NCBI RefSeq assembly: GCF_025698545.1
Contig: NC_068573.1
Coordinates: 7,259,001 to 7,323,000, forward strand
Length of the DNA: 64,000 nt
Direction: 5' to 3'
DNA from: Gossypium raimondii
Taxonomy: Eukaryota; Streptophyta; Magnoliopsida; Malvales; Malvaceae
Shown: one piece after another, positions 10,522 through 23,154 of the stretch
How the letters are laid out: each line of letters starts with the position of its first letter
Numbering within the stretch: position 1 is the first letter of the stretch
Program-made: the position numbers and the translations under genes
Notes under the pieces: model-generated
The model's input: the letters and a program-made list of their open reading frames with translations, nothing else
What the model was told of the DNA's origin: nothing
Database searches by the model: none

Positions 10522-12211
10522 TGTAATGACCAGATTTTGACTTGGAATTAGGTAAAGTGATGGACCAGGTTAAGAAATAGTGGAGAAATTTTAAAATTTA
10601 CTAAAAAGGGATTTTTAGTATTAAATTAGGAAGTATTTAGACCCGATAGGAGATTAGAATATATTTCCGAGATAGAAAAGATTTGAACAGAAACTTAGAC
10701 TAAATTCAAAGAGTATAAAAATTATTGTGGTGGAAGTAGGAATTTAGATAGATAGGAGATACATAGTGGTAGTAGAAAGGAAGGAAAGAAGGATTAAAAA
10801 GAAATTTAACCAAGTGAAGTATGAGTCATCTTAGAAATTATAAAAGATGAGTTGGGATAAAATGGTAAATAACCAAGTAGATATTTTAAGGTGTAATGAT
10901 GATGGGTAAAAGTGTAAAGATGGATGGCTTGAGGACTTATTAGCAAATTGACCATTTAATGAAAAAAAGTAAGCTATTTTAGTGGAAATGTGTAGAAAAG
11001 TGAAAAAAAGATGAAAGATATCATCTTTTCTGAAACACAAACTATCACTCACCCCCCAAATCCATCCAACTTTTCTTTTATTTCCTTCTATGTCCTTCCT
11101 CTATTGTTGAACCATCCAAGCTCCAAATCTTCATTTTTCTTTGAAATTTCTTTAGTAAAAACTAAAAAGAAGACTAGTGAGCAACTTTATTTCATGAGGA
11201 AATTTCCATAGATGGGTTAAAAGAAAGAAATACATGAGTTAGGGTTTTGGGCTTTTAAAAAGTTAAGGTAAGAATGATGGAAATTCTTTTAGCATACATG
11301 TTTATTTTCATAATATAGCATAGAAAAGTTATTTGATTTTTAGTTTTAACTTATAAATGTTATATGTTGTTATGAAACTGAAGAAAAAGAGAAGATGTTT
11401 GAGGACAAAAGTGAAGGGGAAGGAAAAGAAGTGGCCAATGAGTAGAAGAGAAGAAAAACTCATCATCCAAATTTTGGTTGTAAATACTTCAAGTAGTAAT
11501 TTTGTTTAAGTTATGTTAATTAAATAATTATGTTAATTAAGTAGTTTAATTACTAAATTAATGATATCATAATAAGTATTTAGTAGGGTAAGTAATGTGA
11601 ATGTTATAAATTTTGACTTTAGGGTACCATTATATGATATATTGAGGTGATAATGAAAAGGACTAAATTGAAATAAATTAAAATATGTTATGATATTATG
11701 AATATATGGAAAGTGAGTTTAAATGAAGTGATGTAAAAATTATAGTGTTGTATGTGGTACAAATGAAGAGAATTTACAAGTTTTAGTGTTATTATTGTGA
11801 TAAGGACTAAATTGTGAAAAATATAAAGTTATATTATTTTATGTCAAGTGAATGAATAAAAAAACTAATAATAAGAAAATCCCATGTAGACGAGTCCGGA
11901 ACTATTGGGATACTGATGGCATGTCATTAAGGAAAAATTAGTGTGCTTATCATATTATTTTGCACTTCGGTGCTTATCGTTGTAAAATTTGCACATTGGT
12001 GCTTATCGTAATTATTGTGCACTTCAGTGCTTATCGTTATTTGCACTTTGTGTTTAATAATATAGGATATGCATTAAAAATGCATTATCAATTTATTTTC
12101 GTATATCTTAAGTGTTCAACTAGTTTACATTAGGCTATAGTATCGTAATTCGACTATTATCAATTAATAGGTTATGGTAAGTAATGGTAAGTGTGAATTT
12201 TAAGAAATGTA
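10522..12211 (+). repeat. Ty3/gypsy-type LTR fragment, right end lost
   Basis: Begins TGTAATGACCAGATTTTGAC, which parallels the sense start (TGTAACTGCCCGGTTTTGAC) of the solo LTR at 39837. It also holds the GACTAAATTG-type phrases common in these LTRs and a hairpin repeat array. The right end is cut where another LTR starts at 12212. No coding frame. Confidence 0.45.
11950..12060 (+). repeat. Short hairpin repeat array (GCAC-TTCG-GTGC)
   Basis: Three full copies and one partial copy of a GCAC....GTGCTTATCG unit about 30-33 bp apart. Loops read TTCG, ATTG and TTCA while the GCAC/GTGC stem is constant. In RNA the first would be a C(UUCG)G tetraloop, a known extra-stable loop. Confidence 0.7.
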
Positions 12212-13235
12212 ACACCCCAAACCCGATTTAGACATTACAATCGAATCCGAAGAAGTTACAAAGAAGGGTTTTTAAAATAGAGTCATTTTAATAAATCATT
12301 CTAGTTTCATAGCCTATATTCGTTTATAACTATTTCTGAAAATGTTACTTAATTAGTTCAATTGCCATAGCATATTTTATAGCGGAAATCTTAGAAATCG
12401 TTATATTTGAAAATCCCGTTCGTTTTTTTTTCAGAAAACCTTTGTTTTTAGTAAAAACCATATTTTATCCAACTATCGCAATTAAAATGTTAAATAAAAA
12501 AATCCAAATCCAAAATAAATCCAAACAATCCGAAGAGTCCTTTAATTACAAAACTCCTAGAAATAAGCCTTAATTAAATGAAAACCCTTAGTTAAAAACT
12601 GTTCAAAAACTTGTGGTCATTGTGAGACTCCACTGCACTGATCTGCCTAAGTTTGTGGATTACCTGTACAAAATAGAAAAACAGAAATGAGTTTCCGTAA
12701 ACTCAGTGTATAACCCAAAAGAAATAAACATACCAAACATACAGAAGTCACATATACAGTCAAATTCAGATTCGGGCTTAAGTCCTTTATAGATACAAAA
12801 AGTAGAATTAGATATGCAGAAAAAATATACAGAATCCTACCCTCATCCTCTACATACCAACTCTGACCATCCCATCACACTATGTGGGGTTAAAAATACC
12901 TACCCATCCCTACACACCATATTGTGACATTACGATACATATCAGATAATATGTAGCCAAGCTGCTAGAATATAGGCGAAGGTCGCCATACATAACACTT
13001 CCTCTACATATACAATTCCCACCCAAACATAATTACAGATTACAGATACATAAATATCATGCTTAACATGCTCGCATACGGATATCATATATATATAGCA
13101 GAATACTCAGACATGCATAACAGTGTCCTTCTCAGAGCAAACTATCAAAATATTAGATCACGTAATCTAAGGTTTGGTTAGCCATAACTGACCCCATGTT
13201 AGGCCCACCGTTGATCGAAATAAAATATCAAAATG
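12212..13235 (-). repeat. Ty3/gypsy-type LTR fragment (TGTAACACCCC start)
   Basis: Starts TGTAACACCCCAAACCCGAT, the reverse-orientation start typical of these LTRs. It has no coding frame. Near 13235 the sequence switches to a segment shared with the LTR at 15600, so this LTR is truncated there. Confidence 0.5.
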
Positions 13236-13823
13236 TTTTGTTACACATTTTACTTTTTCATAATTTCATTACTTCTTTTCATCTTACTCAAGGGTCGATT
13301 AAATATCGAACCCAATATTCATCACGTAACCTTATTCGATTCACATATATTTTCACTTATCCAATTTCCCCGATGAACACTTCGAAATATTAACCGTTAC
13401 ACGGTGGAATCAGCACTTAGCAACCACCTCATGTTCAAAGGATCTCGGTGGAATCAGCACTTAGCGAATCAGCACTTAGCAACCACCTTATAATCAATGA
13501 TACGGGGAATCAGCACATAGCAACCCCTTTCACAATCAAGGGTACGGTGGAATCAGCACTTAGCAACCACCTTATAATCAATGATACGGGGAATCAGCAC
13601 ATAGCAACCCCTTTCACAATCAAGGATACGGTGGAATCAGCACTTACCAACCACCTTATGATCAATGATACGGGGAATCAGCATATAGCAACCCCTTTCA
13701 CAATCAAGGATACAGTGGAATCAGCACTTAGCAACCACCTTATAATCAATGATACGAGTAATAACATGGCATGTATAGCTAGATTTACAAATGCTACATT
13801 CGGTCCGAGAACCGACTAAACCG
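13236..13823 (-). repeat. Partial copy of the neighbouring LTR's mid-region with an 84-bp satellite-like array
   Basis: 13236-13430 is nearly identical to 15600-15760, and the repeats that follow correspond to 15760-15930. The array (about 13400-13757) is built of 42-bp half-units in alternation, giving an 84-bp period (unit starts at 13546, 13630, 13714). Since 84 is divisible by three it produces an apparent 28-residue coding repeat (13448-13819), which I regard as an artefact. It lies between the LTR fragment at 12212 and the PBS at 13824. Confidence 0.7.
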
Positions 13824-13839
13824 TAGCTCTGATACCACT
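13824..13839 (-). other. Primer-binding site of the LTR at 13843
   Basis: Minus-strand TAGTGGTATCAGAGCT, a tRNA-iMet type PBS, lies 3 bp inside the LTR end. It shows that 13843-17208 is a 5' LTR read on the minus strand, not a solo LTR. Confidence 0.75.
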
Positions 13840-13842
13840 AAA

Positions 13843-16800
13843 TATAACACCTCTTACCCGTATTCAACTCCGGAATATGGTATGAGGCATTACTAGAACA
13901 CTTACACATGTAAACGTATTAAACCGAGTTACAAAATTTCATTAAAATTTAAACTCTTCAAATTTTTAACATGCTTTTATAATTCTTTACAACATATCCT
14001 TAAAATATTATATTCATAACAAATAGGGCCTACGAGACCCGATACTTACTCATGTAATTCAATGCATCATTTCCATTTTATTCAATTCACAATCTTTCAT
14101 GTTCACAATTCAAATCAATTTCTCAATCCAATATATATATTTCAATACCACAATAATTCTTTTAATTCAAATCATATCACTAGAAACTTCCATTTAATTC
14201 ATGTACACTTCAATATCGTTAAGTTCAATACTAATACGTATTCACCATTTAACTCAACATTTATCTATTATACCATTCATTAACACATTTATAAAATTCT
14301 TAGTATTACAATGAAAACATCACTTAAGCTTAAATAACAACATCAAATCAACTCATCATCCCCTTTTTCGTCATTTTATTCTTCACACCCATTTCCTATG
14401 AATATCACACAAAACAATAACATATCATTCAACCATAGTCACAAGCTAGTACATTTAAACATAATTCTTTTTGGAATTAACCACATGATAAACTATTTCA
14501 AGTAAGTTTACATAATTTAAACATTACCACCCTTTCCACGATCACAAGCATATTCCTATCTAGGCACTTACCATTTCAATGCATAACTTATAAATTTAAC
14601 GTGGCATAATTCAGCCACCACTTGGCCAAAGCTTAAGCGTGTACACTACACATGTTAGCCAAATAAACATATAGCATAAGCATTATAAGTATGGCCGAGT
14701 TCAACATTTATTCATGTATCAAACTTACCAACATGAGTTAATCCATAAACCATTCATGGCCTTACTTCATACCAAATCATATACCAAATATACCACACTC
14801 ACATACTATGAAACTTTATTTTCCCATATGAGCTTAAATCATGATCAATAATACGCAAATGTAAGCATCATTTCTATTTTAATGTTTATCAATTATAATC
14901 GAGCATATAACCAATTATACACAAATCATTCATATATATAATTAATTTTTCTCCTCCTCCTCTCTATTCCACATCCTTTATGTATAAAACATGCTTAAAT
15001 AGCATTATATATAATTTTACTATTCACTTATATTTAAATTCAAAGCTGTCTATTTGAGTCAGAGTTACTAAATCATTTTTATCCGAAGCTACAGAGCTCC
15101 AAATTAAGATCTGATAATTTTCCCCGAAGCTAGACTGACATGTCTTCTTACCATAAAAGTTTCAAAATTTTTGACTTGGCAAATTAGTGCAATTTATTCT
15201 TTAAATTCAGCCCAGTTTCACTACTCAACATCTCTGACCTCTCTTCACTAAAAATGAATTATCTCATTGTACAAAATTCGGATGATATTTTCGTTTCTTT
15301 ACTCTAAAAATATACTCATTAAGGATTCTAAGCATATAAATTATAACTTGTAATTATTTTTGTACAATTTTTAATGATTTTCCAAAATCAGAATAGGGGA
15401 TTCCAAAATCAATCCAACCGTGCCTCACTAAAATTCAAATATCTCAAAATGTATAACTCTTTTGCTTGCTCTGCTTCTTTTATGTAAAAATGGACTCCTT
15501 AAACTTTCATTTCATATCTCATTCACTCTCTAATTCAATTTCCACCATTTTTGGTGATTTTTCAAAGTCACATTATTGTTACTGTCCAAAACTGTTTTGT
15601 TGCACATTTTACTTTTTTATAATTTCATTACTTCTTTTCATCTTACTCAAGGGTCGATTAAATATCGAACCCAATATTCATCACGTAACCTTATTCGATT
15701 CACATATATTTTCACTTATCCAATTACCCCGATGAACACTTCGCAATATTAACGTTACACGGTGGAATCAGCACTTAGCAACCACCCCATGTTCAAAGGA
15801 TCTCGGTGGAATCAGCACTTAGCAACCACCTTATAATCAATGATACGGGGAATCAGCACATAGAAACCCCTTTCACAATCAAGGATACGGTGGAATCAAC
15901 ACTTAGCAACCACCTTATAATCAATGATACGGGTTCACATAGTATCCTACACATAGTACGACACATATGACCATCATTATCCGATACACGTAGTAGCCTA
16001 CACATAGTACTATACACGTGATTGAAGCTATCCAGTACGCATAGTAGCCTGGACATAGTACTACACATGCGACCTATCTTTCTGGTACACGTAGTAGCTT
16101 GCACATAGTACTACACATGTGACCATCACTTTCACTTTCACATAGTGGCCTACACACAGTCCGTGCCACACATGTGATCATTTCTGTCACTTCATTTTTA
16201 TCCCTGTTTATTCCGAAGGTTCAACTGGGAATTTCTCATTTTCCTTTTTCACTAATCAAAGTCAATTCTTTGTCTTTCTTGACTTACAATGACACATTTA
16301 ACTTATTTAACACTCACATTCATCAAAACAACCCTTAACTCAAACTTTGGAAAATTATGATTTTGCCCCTAACTTTTACATATTTACACTTTTGCCCCAA
16401 AGCTCGGAAATTAAACTTTATCTCTTATTCTTATGTTTTATGACATTCAGAACATTTTTCCCTTCTATGGAAACATCAAATTCCCACTCTAACACTTATG
16501 AACATTAGGTATTTTTACCGATTATGTCGTTTTACTCGTTTTCACTTAAAATCGCTTAGCAAAAGTTGTTTGACATAATTTCAAGCTTCATATTCTACCA
16601 TAAAACATCAAAATAAACACATTTAACCTATGGGTATTTTTCCAAATATAAACCCTAGATTAAATTATTGCTAGAATAAGCTAAATCAAGTTACAAGGAC
16701 TTCAAAAAGTAAAGAACATTAAAAACGGGGCTTGGAATCACTTACTATGGAGCTTGGAAGCTTGAAAACCCTAGCAATGGCTTCCCCCCTTGTGAAATTC

Positions 16801-17208
16801 GGCCAAGGCTTGAAGATGATGATTTTTGGCCTATTTTGTCTTTTTAATACATTTTAATTACCAAATTACCAAAATACCCCTAACTTAAAAATTTCCTATT
16901 TCACTTATCTCATGTCCATTTTTGTCCACAATGTAACCAATGGTCTAATTACCATTTAAGTACCTCCAATTTAAAATTTCATAACAATTGGACACTTCTA
17001 ACATGTAGAACTTAACTTTTGCACTTTTTATAATTTAGTCCTTTTGGCTAAATTGAGTGCCCAAACGTCGAAATTTTTGAATGAAATTTTCATGAAATCA
17101 TTCCGTGAAATTGTAGACCATAAAAATATAATAAAAATAAATTTTTTCTCGTCAAATTTGTGGTCCCAGAACCACTGTTTCGACTAGGCGCAAAATCGGG
17201 CTGTTACA
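13843..17208 (-). repeat. Ty3/gypsy 5' LTR, 3366 bp
   Basis: Minus-strand TGTAACAGCCCGATTTTGCG at 17208 to ...GTGTTATA at 13843 (TGTTACA with one change), next to a PBS. Non-coding. It carries two internal arrays: 42-bp hairpin units (about 15760-15930) and a roughly 50-bp CACATAGTA/CACATGTGA repeat (about 15935-16175). The right edge falls inside the extra ORF of the Tat-type element, so it inserted there. The downstream internal region and a recognisable 3' LTR are missing, implying deletion. Confidence 0.75.
15935..16175. repeat. About 50-bp tandem repeat within the LTR
   Basis: Four to five degenerate copies of a unit with GTAGCCTACACATAGTACTA and CACATGTGACC (starts near 15935, 15985, 16036, 16083, 16135). 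The CACATGTG palindrome recurs in most copies. Non-coding. Confidence 0.7.
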
Positions 17209-18670
17209 ATTTTTAGGCTAATTATTTTTCCTAAAGCGTTGGGACACATAAACGGGGTAGTCTCAGGCTTGTTCGATCGACTGGATAGAAGGGTCACGCC
17301 TGTTTCGGCGATTTTGGTCGAGACATTTAGATCTTTGAACACGTGTTTGAGGACAGGTGAAGGAAGATTCATTGGTTGTGCAGAGCTCATGTTAGCTTGG
17401 TTCCAAAGTCACTTCTGGAAAGTAGAAAAGGTTTCTTATCGAGTATTTTCTGAGAATTATTCTCCATTGAAAGAATTAGCGACTACACTGAGACGCGATG
17501 ACAATACAGAAGAAAGATGGATGGTGATCCTTCAAAATCTTCAAGAGGAGGATATCGAATGGAGATCTCCTTAGATGGTCCCTGATGAAATTATGTATCA
17601 ATGTGGAGATTACGACTGGGTTCCTTTACTTGGAATTTGGGGAGCTGTTGGATATGTCTATTTGCTCGTATTAAGACAATATAGATCAAGACAGTTCTTA
17701 CCGGCAATACAAGGGTTGGTTCAGTGTGAGTTTTCTTATAAGGGTGATAACTACAAGAAAAAGATTCGAGAAATGTCTAACGCTTGGAATCAAACTCGTC
17801 GGATGAAAAGATTTACTGTAGGACTAATGACAACTTCCGAATATTATGGGTGGCAGAGTAAGAGGGTCAATGACAACATCCCCAAGCCAAGTCGAGAAAG
17901 CGTTCAATCAATGGAGGAATGTCTACAAGTGGTCTCATCTGAGATAGAAATCATAAAATAAGATTTTGAAAAGAGAAATTCAGAGCTAGGAAAGAAAATA
18001 GAATAGTTGGAGGAGGAAAAAAATGCACTTGAGATTAGATGTTGATGTTCAGAAGCTAGAAACCAAGAAATTAAGAAAAGGGAAGAATAAGGCCGAAGAA
18101 GATCTAGATAGTTTGAAGACAGACTATAAGAAGTTATGTTTATCGATGAGAACCGCTAGGTTGGGGAAAACTTCAGAAAAATGGCGTCAAGAGATTCGAG
18201 AAGAAAAAAGTAAAGCCAATAGGTGGGAAAGGAAATTCCAAGAGGCTCAAACGCGAAATGATGCCTTAGAGAAGATTTTGTCAGAAAGCTGAAATGAAAA
18301 GGGCGAACTAAAAGCTAGAGTGGCTGAACTTGAAAAAACTCTTCATCATTATCGAAATTCTGCGATGGAGCTAAGAGCGAGCTTAAGTAAGATCGAGGAA
18401 ATGAAAAAAAGAGTAGAAGAATTAGAGGTGGCATTACAAAACTATGAAATCTGGATTGAATTTCTTAAGGCAAGTGAAGAGCGTCAGAAGGAATAGCTAC
18501 ACTTTTATCAGAACCAAGTTAGAAACAGAGATCACATTATGGGAGAAGTTGTGGCTCATATTTGGGAGATAGCCGATTACTTACAGACTTTGGCAGTGCA
18601 GGGCGATATATTAAGTGTAAAGTACGAATTGGAATCAGACCGAGAGCAAAAGCTAGTAAAGTTCTGAACA
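17209..18670 (+). pseudogene. Extra upstream ORF of the Tat-type element (DUF7745-like), N-terminally truncated
   Basis: Broken frame with blocks LFDRLDRRVTPVSAILVETF, LAWFQSHFWKVEKVSYRVFS, PLLGIWGAVGYVYLLVLRQY and WNQTRRMKRF, which I recognise from the protein encoded ahead of gag in many plant Tat/Ogre elements (DUF7745). The second half (about 17950-18560) is strongly charged with Glu/Lys heptad-like spacing, so a long coiled coil is likely. Its function is unknown. Stops include TAG at 17572 (Trp expected), 17959 and 18290. The N-terminus was removed at 17209. Confidence 0.75.
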
Positions 18671-18902
18671 TTAGGGCAAAGCCATATATGTAAAGAACTT
18701 TTTTTTCTAGTAAAGTTTTCTAAATTGAATTGAATCAGAATTGACACCTTTTTTGCATTCATACATTTGCATTACATTACATCATATGCATTAAAGTCCA
18801 CCAAAAGATCCTAATTGATTAAAATTATTTCAATTAATCTGGAAACAGACAAAAACCTACCAACCAAACTTCGTTACGGTACCTAAACAAAGACAAAAAA
18901 AC

Positions 18903-20660
18903 ATGGACCAAAAATTAGAAAGGCTTGAACAACTTCAAAGGGAGATGCAAGACCAACTGCAAACTCAAATGCAAGAGCAGCTAGCTAAAATTCCAACAAT
19001 ACATGATGAAAAAAAATGCTAGAATCTCAAAGAAACATGATGACTCAGTTGACTCAATTATTGGCTGGGGGAATAGATAAGGGAAAGGGACCATGGCCAA
19101 TCCTGGGGAGGATAATGAAGAACCGCTCTATCCTTCGGGTTTTACTCCACTAAATATACAGACCCAAGTTGAAATGTACCCAAGGAGACCATCCGTCACA
19201 ATTAGGCCTTAACAATTTCAAGCTGGTGCTTCGATGTCAATGAACTTTCAAGCTGGATCAGGTTCAAACCTAAGAGATAACCCAACTAATCTTGTTATCT
19301 CCGATTTTGATGAAGTGGCAGAGAAGGAAAAAAGCAAAGGCAGAATTGCCAAAACAGCTAGAGGATAGGTGTAAATGGCTGGAGGAAATTTTCAAAGCAA
19401 TGGAAAGCACTGATAGTCACCATGGAATTGACGCTAAAGATTTGAGCTTGGTGCCAGACTTAGTACTTCCTTACAAGTTCAAAATACCCGAACTTAAAAA
19501 GTACAATGAGACCAGTTGCCCTAAGGCTCACATCATCATGTTTTGTAGACGAATGACTGGATACGTTAACAGTGATCAATTACTAATACACTACTTCCAG
19601 GACAGTCTGGTGGGGGCAGCATCCAGATGGTACAATCAATTGAGCCGTACCAGGATTGATTTGTGGAGGGACCTAGCACAAGCATTCATGAAGCAGTATA
19701 GTCATGTAACGGATATGACTCTTGATAGAATTACTTTAAAGAACATGGAGAAGAAACTGAGTGAGAGTTTTAGGCAATATGCACAGAGATGGAGGGAAGT
19801 TGTCATCTAGGTCAAGCCGCCGCTTCTAGGAAAAGAAACTACAATGCTCTTAATCAACACTTTAATAGCCCCATTCATCATACACATGCTAGGAAGCGCC
19901 ACACAAAGTTTTTTAGATATAGTCATGAATGGTGAAATGATCGAATGCCATAAGAAGTGGAAAGATAGATGCAGGAGAGAGTAACAAAAGGTCAGCCTCA
20001 AGGAGAAAGGAAAATGAGGTGAACAAAGAAAACACGTATAATAAGGGTTACTCAAAATTAGTTACTGTAAATCAGCCAAGAAAAGGTGGTTGCTGGTCAA
20101 TAAAATTCATCAAGACAAGAATCTGGCACAAAGCAAAACACTGAAAGGCTTCAATTTATGCCAATCCCAATGACATATAGGGAGTTGTATCAGAGTTTAT
20201 TCGATGTACATGTCTTTCTCCTTTTTACTTAAAGCCCGTACAACCCCCATACCCCAAATGGTATGACGCAAATGCCCAATGCGAATACCATACAGGAATC
20301 ACAGGGCGCTCGATAGAAAACTACACCGCTTTCGAAAAGCTAGTTGAAAGACTCATAAATATGAGCACTGTCAAGTTCGATGACTCATCTAATGCAGAAA
20401 ACCAATTACCCAATCATATTGATAATGGGGTAAACACGATGAGTGACAATATGGGGAGAAGAATCAAGACGGACATTGCTGAAATAAAACTCCTTTGAGA
20501 TGGGTCTGGAAGGAGATGGTAAACAGGGGTTAATCATTTCAGATTCAAAAAAAAAGTTAAGAAAAGAAGGGGAACTACTGTGAGTTTCATCACGAAGTGG
20601 GACACGAGATCCAAGAGCGTGCAGAATTCAGAGCCTTGGTTTAGGGCATGATGGACAATA
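18903..20660 (+). pseudogene. Gag polyprotein region of the Tat-type element
   Basis: Starts at the Met at 18903 with a Gln-rich coiled coil (QLQREMQDQLQTQMQEQ). The Retrotrans_gag capsid domain is clear over 19292-19810: YKFKIPELKKYNETSCPKAH, the YFQDSLVGAASRWYNQL block and WRDLAQAFMKQYSHVTDMTL. Continuing in broken frames, a Cys/His segment near 20573-20640 reads CEFHHEVGHEIQERAEF. Stops near 19018, 19210 and 19808 inactivate it. Confidence 0.85.
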
Positions 20661-20959
20661 AAGAGGTAGACTCTTGTGAATAAGTTAAAGAAGAGGGAAG
20701 CATATGAGCGTCGGAATTGATGACGAAGGTTTCAAAAGTGAATTATCCTGTAGTCATCATTTCGCGGCCTAAAAATAATGAAGTTGGAGTACAGGTGACA
20801 CCAAAGATCATAATTCAGAAACCTACAGTCTCTGATTATAAGGATAACAAGAAGGTCCATTAGAATTATGATTGTAATGTGACAATCCTAGAAAATGAGG
20901 ATTTGGCTAGTGCTTCAAAAGTGGATTAAGATGCAGGTTCTTATAATCATAGTGGAAGA

Positions 20960-21861
20960 CGCTACGATTTGATAAATGCCCGAACAGAACCCATAAAAGG
21001 AAAAGTCTTGACAGTGGAGCAAAGGAAGGGAAAAGCAGCCGAACCTAAGCCACCAATTAATGAGCCAGTAAAAGAAGAAAAAGCCAAAAAAATTTTGAAG
21101 TTTTTGAAACACAGCAAATATAGCATTGTGGAACAGCTGCATAAACAACCAGCTCGCATATCCGTACTAGCTTTACTCTTGAGTTCAGAAGTACACTGAA
21201 GTGCAATGATGAAAGTGTTAAATGAGACGTACATGGCTAATGATATTTCAGTTAACAAACTGGACCAGCTGGTTCATAACATAAGTGATGATAAATTCAT
21301 TTTCTTCAACGACGACGAAATACCACCAGGGGTATGGGATCCACTAAAGGTTTGCACATCACTACCAGATGCAAAAGGTATACATTACCTGAGTTTCTGG
21401 TCAACAATGGATCGACATTGAACGTATTGCCCCTATCCACACTTAATAGTTACATATTGATAGTTCACACATTAAGGTATGCCAGAATATAGTAAAAGCA
21501 TTTGATGACACAAAAAGGAGAGTCATGGGAATTGAAATACCTATGAGGTAGACTTCTTAGTAATGGATATCAAGCTTTCCTACAATTGTTTGTTAGGGAG
21601 ACCTTGGATACATTCGGCAGGGGTTGTACCTTCATCACTACATCAAAAGTTGAAGCTAGTGTCAGAAGGTCGGCTAGTGACAATAAATGTTGAAGAGGAT
21701 ATTATTGCGATCGTAACCAGTGATGTGCCATACTTAGAGACAAATGATGAGGCAGTTGAATGTTCTTTTCGATCTTTGGATTCTGTGAATGCAATATTTA
21801 TTATCGAGGGGAATAGGGTTCCGGTGCCGAAAATATCCAAGACTACAAGGATGGGTCTAGA
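20960..21861 (+). pseudogene. Aspartic protease region of the Tat-type element (5' part)
   Basis: Frames at 20969-21199, 21206-21421 and 21563-21871 contain KFLKHSKYSIVEQLHKQPA, FNDDEIPP, the strand after the active site and the LGRPWIHSAGVVPSSLHQKL block that closes the retropepsin fold. At the expected active site (about 21395-21410) the sequence reads VNNGSTLNV; family members normally have Asp-Asn-Gly-Ser, so the catalytic Asp appears changed to Asn. The domain is cut by the solo LTR at 21867. Confidence 0.75.
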
Positions 21862-21866
21862 GTTGA
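21862..21866. other. Target-site duplication, left copy (GTTGA)
   Basis: GTTGA immediately before TGTAACACC and again at 24538-24542 immediately after TGTTACA. Confidence 0.9.
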
Positions 21867-22649
21867 TGTAACACCCCGACCCGTGTCCGTCGCCGGATTA
21901 GAGTTACGAGGCATTACTAAACAAAGCACACATTCGAAAACACATAAAACCCAATTTAAACAAGATGATCATGAACAAAACGTTTTTAAAACCAAACTGA
22001 TCACAAACATGGAAATTAAATCATTTTCATGCCATACAACTCAAGCCTATACATGCCATAAGATCGAGTTCAACATAACAAAATACCAAAAGAAGTCGAT
22101 AGTGTGATAGACTATGCTGATGATCCCCGAGCTCGTAACGCGACTCCAAAATCTATAAAACAAATGGACAAAAGCAATCAAAGTAAGCTTTTATAGCTTA
22201 GTAAGTTTATAGAAAATCTAAAATACATATTAACGAACATATGTATAAACATTATATGTTTATAATCAAGTTACAGACATAATCATTAATTGCATAAATT
22301 AAATTTCTAATATACTTATCCTTTGGATTTCATCGAATGCATATCTATGATCTTTCAAATACATATGTCAAAAGCTTATATTTTTACTTATCAACTTCAT
22401 GAACCAAATGCACATTTATACTTCTAATCCACATGTGCCAAATGTATACATGTATATTCAACAATCTTCATAACAACCAATATATATATGTGCCTATTCA
22501 CTAAACACATAGATCCAAACATTTATATGCTCATCAAGTACATATAAATAAATATTCATATACTTATCCATTATATGTAATCCAAAATCATTTATATATT
22601 TATATATATATCAAATGCATATAATCACTTAATTTAACATATTCACCAA

Positions 22650-22850
22650 GCATTTAGCCTGCTAAGCTTATAGCCCGATTCAGACACGACACTTAGCCTC
22701 GCTAGGTTTATAACCTAATTCAGGATCACTCAAGACTTAGCCTGCTAGGCTTATAACTCGATTCAGATCACCAAGACTTAGCCTGCTAGACTTAAAGTCC
22801 GAAAAATTCACCTAAGATTAAGCCTCAAGCTAGGCGCTTAGCCTGAAAAT
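22650..22850. repeat. Degenerate array of GCCT-GCT-AGGC hairpin units
   Basis: Four to five copies of CTTAGCCTGCTAGGCTTATA followed by a CGATTCAG/ATCAC phrase, spaced about 50-60 bp. Each core GCCTGCTAGGC can pair with itself. Confidence 0.7.
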
Positions 22851-23154
22851 TTCAATTTCACAGATACAAAGATGATTTCTCATATATTTCAGTAATAGCA
22901 ACACATGTTCATAACATTTATGTATAATTCACAACCTCAACTTTATCCCAAGAAAATTTGTAATCCATGTTTGAATCATACAAGCATTTACAAATTATAC
23001 TTTTAATCCAACTCAAGTATTTGTATATGTATTCATATCTATTCGAACCACACATATGCATATGTAAAGTCTATATTTTACATTCATTTTCAAAACTTAT
23101 ATATATACACATAATCTGTATATTCGAACCTCACACATGTGCATATATATAACA

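Noticed and set aside
13400..13760. A CRISPR-like array
   Set aside because: Regular spacing of similar units suggests one at first, but the whole unit including the spacers is repeated, so it is a minisatellite in a eukaryotic LTR.
13448..13819. A 123-codon open frame encoding a perfect-looking 28-residue repeat
   Set aside because: It is the translation of an 84-bp tandem DNA array (divisible by three) inside LTR-derived sequence. The same array at 15760 is not open in that frame, and the peptide shows no known fold.
12212..17208. A single complete LTR retrotransposon from 12212 to 17208
   Set aside because: The starts at 12212 and 13843 are not homologous, there is no gag-pol between them, and the flanking 5-bp sequences do not match.
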